Shown: positions 60,701-64,000 of the stretch, piece by piece
How the letters are laid out: each line of letters opens with the position of its first letter
How positions within the stretch are numbered: position 1 is the first letter of the stretch
DNA from: Ectocarpus siliculosus
Taxonomy: Eukaryota > Sar > Phaeophyceae > Ectocarpales > Ectocarpaceae
Direction: 5' to 3'
Length of the DNA: 64,000 nucleotides
NCBI GenBank assembly: GCA_000310025.1
Contig: FN649734.1
Coordinates: forward strand, 3,317-67,316
Made by a program: the position numbers and the translations under genes
Notes under the pieces: model-generated
What the model was told of the DNA's origin: nothing
Databases searched by the model: none
Seen by the model: only the letters and a program-made list of their open reading frames with translations

Positions 60701-63675
60701 CGCTGAAGCAGCTGGTCTTCAAGGCCTTGGAGCTGCATTTTGTAGCGGTTGGACGCCTGCAACGAAGCAACGAGGAGCGAGTGTATCGTCGACAAGCACA
60801 CGACTAAATATATAGGTAATTCGTACGGGCAACGCGTCATCGCTGTTGATCAGGTACCATTGAAGCGCTTATGTAGCGTGTGTGGCACGGCCAAAGTAGT
60901 GAAGGTGGTGTCCGCAGATAGTCGACATCGTGCACGCAGCTAGCTTTGCGAAACTTCTTCTTTCTTTAACCTGCGTTCCCGTCGTTCCGAGTGCCTCCCC
61001 TTTTGGTCTCGAACACCTTCCAAAAAGGTGTAAATCTAATCTACACCTCAGCGCCCAACGACGAGGCGCTCGCGTTCTCGCCAGATGGCTATTTCCGAGT
61101 ACATTCGGGCTGTTTCGCAGACCGTATGATACCTGCACGAGGTCGTTCTTGGTCTTTTCAAGTTCCGGTTGTTCTGCTCCAACGACCGACGCCAAAAGCT
61201 GATCCTCTAGTCCCCTGGAAAGATGGATTTTTTCCATAACAACGGTGTAAGAGGTGTTCGTTTTGAGGTCCTATGCTGAGCTCTTGGGTTGCGTCGAAGG
61301 CTTGTCCGCTTCTTGAGGAACACGCTAAAGGAGACTTGCGAAGAACGTGCAGTTTGTTTCGCGGTGCTGAGTCGGCCACGAGGAAATCAATGAGGATCAT
61401 CTCACAAACATTGTAACGAGCAAAACATTCATCTGGACCGACAGCTATATTCTTAAGTCTCCGCCTTCTCAAGGCCTCGTTTTCGAAGGACACGTAGCAA
61501 GCCATTCGTGAGGAGAACCCAAGTTTCTCCCTAGGGTCAGGGCTACCTTTCGGTCACGATGAAGTTGATGAGCGTGCAGGTTGCGAACACCTCCGGGCGG
61601 TAGTGAGGGTTCGAAAGTCGACTCTGTAGATAAAGCCTAAATGCCGGGTCGTACTCGCAATCCTCCCCGCCCATGCGCAGGAACAGGTTGCTCCCCTTCC
61701 GAATCACCGCCCTCTGCAGCACCGGGTTGAGCGCCGCGTCGATGTCTTGAGGGCAATTCTCCACGATGATTGTGTCGCCCTCCTGGATGGCCGCCACGAT
61801 TTTCTTCATCCAATTCGCCTGCGCTTTGATGTATTTTGGGTATGTTGTTTACGGTAGCGGCTGTTGTTCTCCACTGTATCTCGTCGTTGTTTGTCAGCAG
61901 CGCGGGCCTTGTAGTGTGTACAGCACTATACTACTGTGAAAATATTGTCGAAAGATGCTACAATGCACAACCTCCAAGACCACCATGGCTCTCTATTGTA
62001 TCGTGATTTTAGTCATTTCTGTGGAGACGCCGCGGTCTTCCTGAAGCTGCTATGCTGGTCCTACGACTTCCGTTCCGATGAACTGTAGCCTGCACAAAGG
62101 TATCCTTTCGCCTGTTTTATTGCTTCTGTACGGCAGATCGTACTTATCGCCCAATGCCAAGCATCGATACCTCAGAAGTACTAACATTTCCAGACTCACC
62201 GTAGTAGCTCTGGAACAACAAAGTTCAGGTAGGATTTCATATAAACAGGCTGTGCGGGTGCTTTCTTTTCAAATCTATACGGCATTACCACGTGCTTCAT
62301 ACGCAGACAGGCCTAAAGGTATTATGTTGACTCCGAAACCGTCGCAACGGCATACAGTAGGTTAAATACCGGGAGAATCCGGTGATCGTACAAGTATCGT
62401 GGTGGCTTTGGTGGTCGTACCTCGCCCATCTGGAGGACAACAAGTGATCGGCCGCTCGCCTCTGTGGCGACTTCCTCGTGACGACGCAGCCACCGGATGC
62501 CCTGAAGCTGCGGGTCGATCATGAGCGGCCATCGCTGGCACTAGAGATGGGGATAGTAAAACGGGTGGGCGAGGGAACCTCATGAAGCTACTTGTGCCTT
62601 ACAGGTATGTCACATGTCGGATCAACAGCAAACATTATGGAATGTCTTATTCTAGCGTCGTCATGTTGTTTCAGTTCCGACCTGAGTCAATATTCCTCCG
62701 TTCTCCACGCTGATTTGGTCCGACGGCAGTCGCTCGTTCTGCCATTCCGCCACTTGGCTGTCACTCGTCAGCATCTGCAGGGGTTCTAACCCCTCGCGAA
62801 GTGGTATCATCTTTGCTGTTAGGTCGGGTAGCCACCTGGGCATCACCGAGGACATGAACCATACAGCGTGCACGCCGGAAGCCGGACGTAAATTGTGGGC
62901 GGCGAGTCGAACCTCGCCCAGACAAAGTTGTCGGAAAAGGCGTGCTTGAACCGGTTTAACTTATTGATAGCGAGCGCGGAGGCATAAAAAAACATTTTCG
63001 CACTCTACTTCCAGGTCCATTATGGCCATCCATGCCAGTTCGAAGAGCATGGGGCATGGACTTCGCAATGTGTTAAAGGCAGAACTTGCGTTGCTAAAAC
63101 AACCGCAGTACCAGCAGCAACAGCCGCAGCAATGGCAATATCGATATCCACATCAGTATCTGCACACGGGGTATCGAACCTATTTCTCCACAGCTCTTGG
63201 CGGTAGTCCTTGCTGAATGCTCCCGCATAGCTAACGAAGGCCGCCGCGAGTAGCACGTCTCCCACGATGCTCGCTCCTCTATTGGACGCAAGGCAATGGC
63301 AGAGAGGGGCAATATTGGCGCGTTGGAAGTGGAACTCGGCGTGGAGTTGGCGATAGGCCTAGAACAAGCGGTGATGATTCCCCTTTGTGTCGGGTGGTGT
63401 TGGTGCTGGTGTTTCGTGCTTAAGGTCCAGGATCGTGAGGAGAATGCCTATCTACAGAACGCTACCCTGTGATCCACCTCCGCAATTAATTGCATTTTCA
63501 TAGTCAGTCAGATACGCGTGATCAACGGGCCAGACGACACCGCCAACAAACGACATTAGATCCAATAACCACGGAACGACCACCCGACCCGACGTGAACA
63601 GTTTCTAACCTCGTTCGCAGTCGCTCGACTTCTTCTCCCCAGCGTTTGTTCTCGCTGGCCAGCCCCTTTGTTAGC
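45734..63675 (-). CDS. Dynein heavy chain, C-terminal half (stalk end, AAA5, AAA6, C-terminal domain)
   Basis: Exons (high to low): 63610-63675, 63180-63278, 62682-62835, 62421-62540, 61547-61818, 61133-61214, 60652-60756, 59835-59918, 59425-59537, 59039-59210, 58425-58669, 58109-58376, 57614-57694, 56703-56855, [one not placed], 55768-55928, 55219-55320, 54785-54857, 54369-54458, 54036-54109, 53129-53285, 52608-52694, 51648-51770, 50772-50858, 50165-50236, 49646-49705, 48726-48797, 48105-48215, 47424-47489, 46976-47062, [one or two not placed], 45734-45857 with TGA. Phases agree at the resolved joins. Landmarks: end of stalk (GLASENKRW), AAA5 ([38 protein letters not shown]), AAA6 ([40 protein letters not shown]), C-terminal domain ([71 protein letters not shown]). 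The [13 protein letters not shown] form suggests an axonemal outer-arm alpha/beta-like chain; the subtype is inference. The 5' part lies beyond the right edge. Confidence 0.92.
48951..49430. mobile_element. MITE-like insertion in a dynein intron
   Basis: Inverted ends: caagggccctccat at 48952-48965, and its inverse within atggagggccccttg ending at 49428; the next block, aacacccct, is also shared in inverse. ACAGG lies directly outside on both sides (48946-48950 and 49431-49435), a candidate 5-bp target duplication. Length is about 480 bp with no coding capacity. It sits between the 48726-48797 and 49646-49705 exons. Internal sequence quality is doubtful. Confidence 0.5.
49195..49375. other. 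Homopolymer-rich, probably low-quality sequence
   Basis: Runs of T, G, A and C of five to twenty bases follow each other (for example ggggttttttt and a long C run). This is unlike the surrounding introns and resembles the decaying end of a sequencing read or a mis-assembled join. It lies inside the MITE-like insertion. Confidence 0.4.
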
Positions 63676-64000
63676 CTGCCCAAAGTCAGAGTATAGTGCC
63701 GCTTTGCCCATTAGAAGCGTCATCACGAGAAATCGAAAAGCGATGTCAATGACGAAATAAAAGGTTTAGCTCAGGTGCCGGCACCACACCAACTCCCAAA
63801 CGTTTGCTGGCAATGAACTGGTGCTCAATCGTTTAGACGTGTGAGGCGTTCGAGCTTATCTCAAAACAGACGTTTGGTTCGAGCGGGCCGATAGTGTGGG
63901 GTTGTCGTATCCCATGCAGTTGTTGGAAGGGAAGAGTGGTAATAATCTCTCGTAGGCACCAAACAACGCTTCACCATATTTTCTCAATGGGGTATTTTAG
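63676..64000 (-). other. Dynein intron running off the window
   Basis: Upstream of the first visible dynein exon, which begins in mid-codon, so this must be intron. The next exon, for the distal stalk, should lie to the right of the window. No other feature was seen. Confidence 0.6.

Overview
The window is nuclear DNA from an intron-rich eukaryote. Genes are split into many short exons with GT-AG introns (plus two apparent GC-AG introns), there are no bacterial-type operons, and retroelements, DNA transposons, satellite-like repeats and long Ala/Pro/Thr-rich low-complexity exons are frequent. An axonemal-type dynein heavy chain implies a flagellated life stage. Cysteine-rich modules of the CCP...CGGxxC type and the general texture fit a stramenopile, most like a brown alga. 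The taxonomic call is inference; no rRNA or organelle marker is present. Two assembly gaps occur (10118-10458 and 40848-40947).

Layout, left to right. 0.5-4.6 kb: minus-strand gene, cut by the left edge, made of Ala/Pro-rich exons that are nearly all symmetric phase 1-1; intron and exon pieces of it have been duplicated. 4.8-12 kb: no recognisable gene, but layered repeats, including an array of about 25 degenerate CCTC...GAGG palindromes at 9.45-10.08 kb. 12.1-13.2 kb: a possible small three-exon plus-strand gene. 14.7-15.2 kb: a fold-back element related to the palindrome array. 17.0-23.1 kb: a plus-strand gene of at least ten exons encoding a zinc-ribbon plus DDE transposase-like protein with a SAP-like tail, flanked by inverted clusters of TCTGGGCAT. 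24.86-30.19 kb: a young Copia LTR retrotransposon with a perfect 5-bp target duplication whose reading frame has lost the reverse transcriptase; it sits antisense in the intron of a small acidic-protein gene. 31.4-32.2 kb: a frameshifted DDE_1 (pogo/Tigger-like) transposase relic.

34.5-43.4 kb: a complete plus-strand gene for a secreted protein. A signal-peptide exon is followed by five two-exon cysteine modules joined by Lys/Pro-rich linkers and one very long Pro-Thr repeat. All exon junctions agree in phase, and two modules lie in a recent 1.36 kb tandem duplication. 45.7-63.7 kb: the 3' half of a dynein heavy chain on the minus strand (end of the stalk, AAA5, AAA6, C-terminal domain), in about 30 small exons. 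It runs off the right edge, and one of its introns carries a MITE-like insertion.

The genes do not form a pathway. The main themes are exon shuffling through symmetric phase-1 exons, seen in two unrelated genes, and heavy transposon activity. Exon borders were placed by eye from splice consensus, phase agreement and family conservation.
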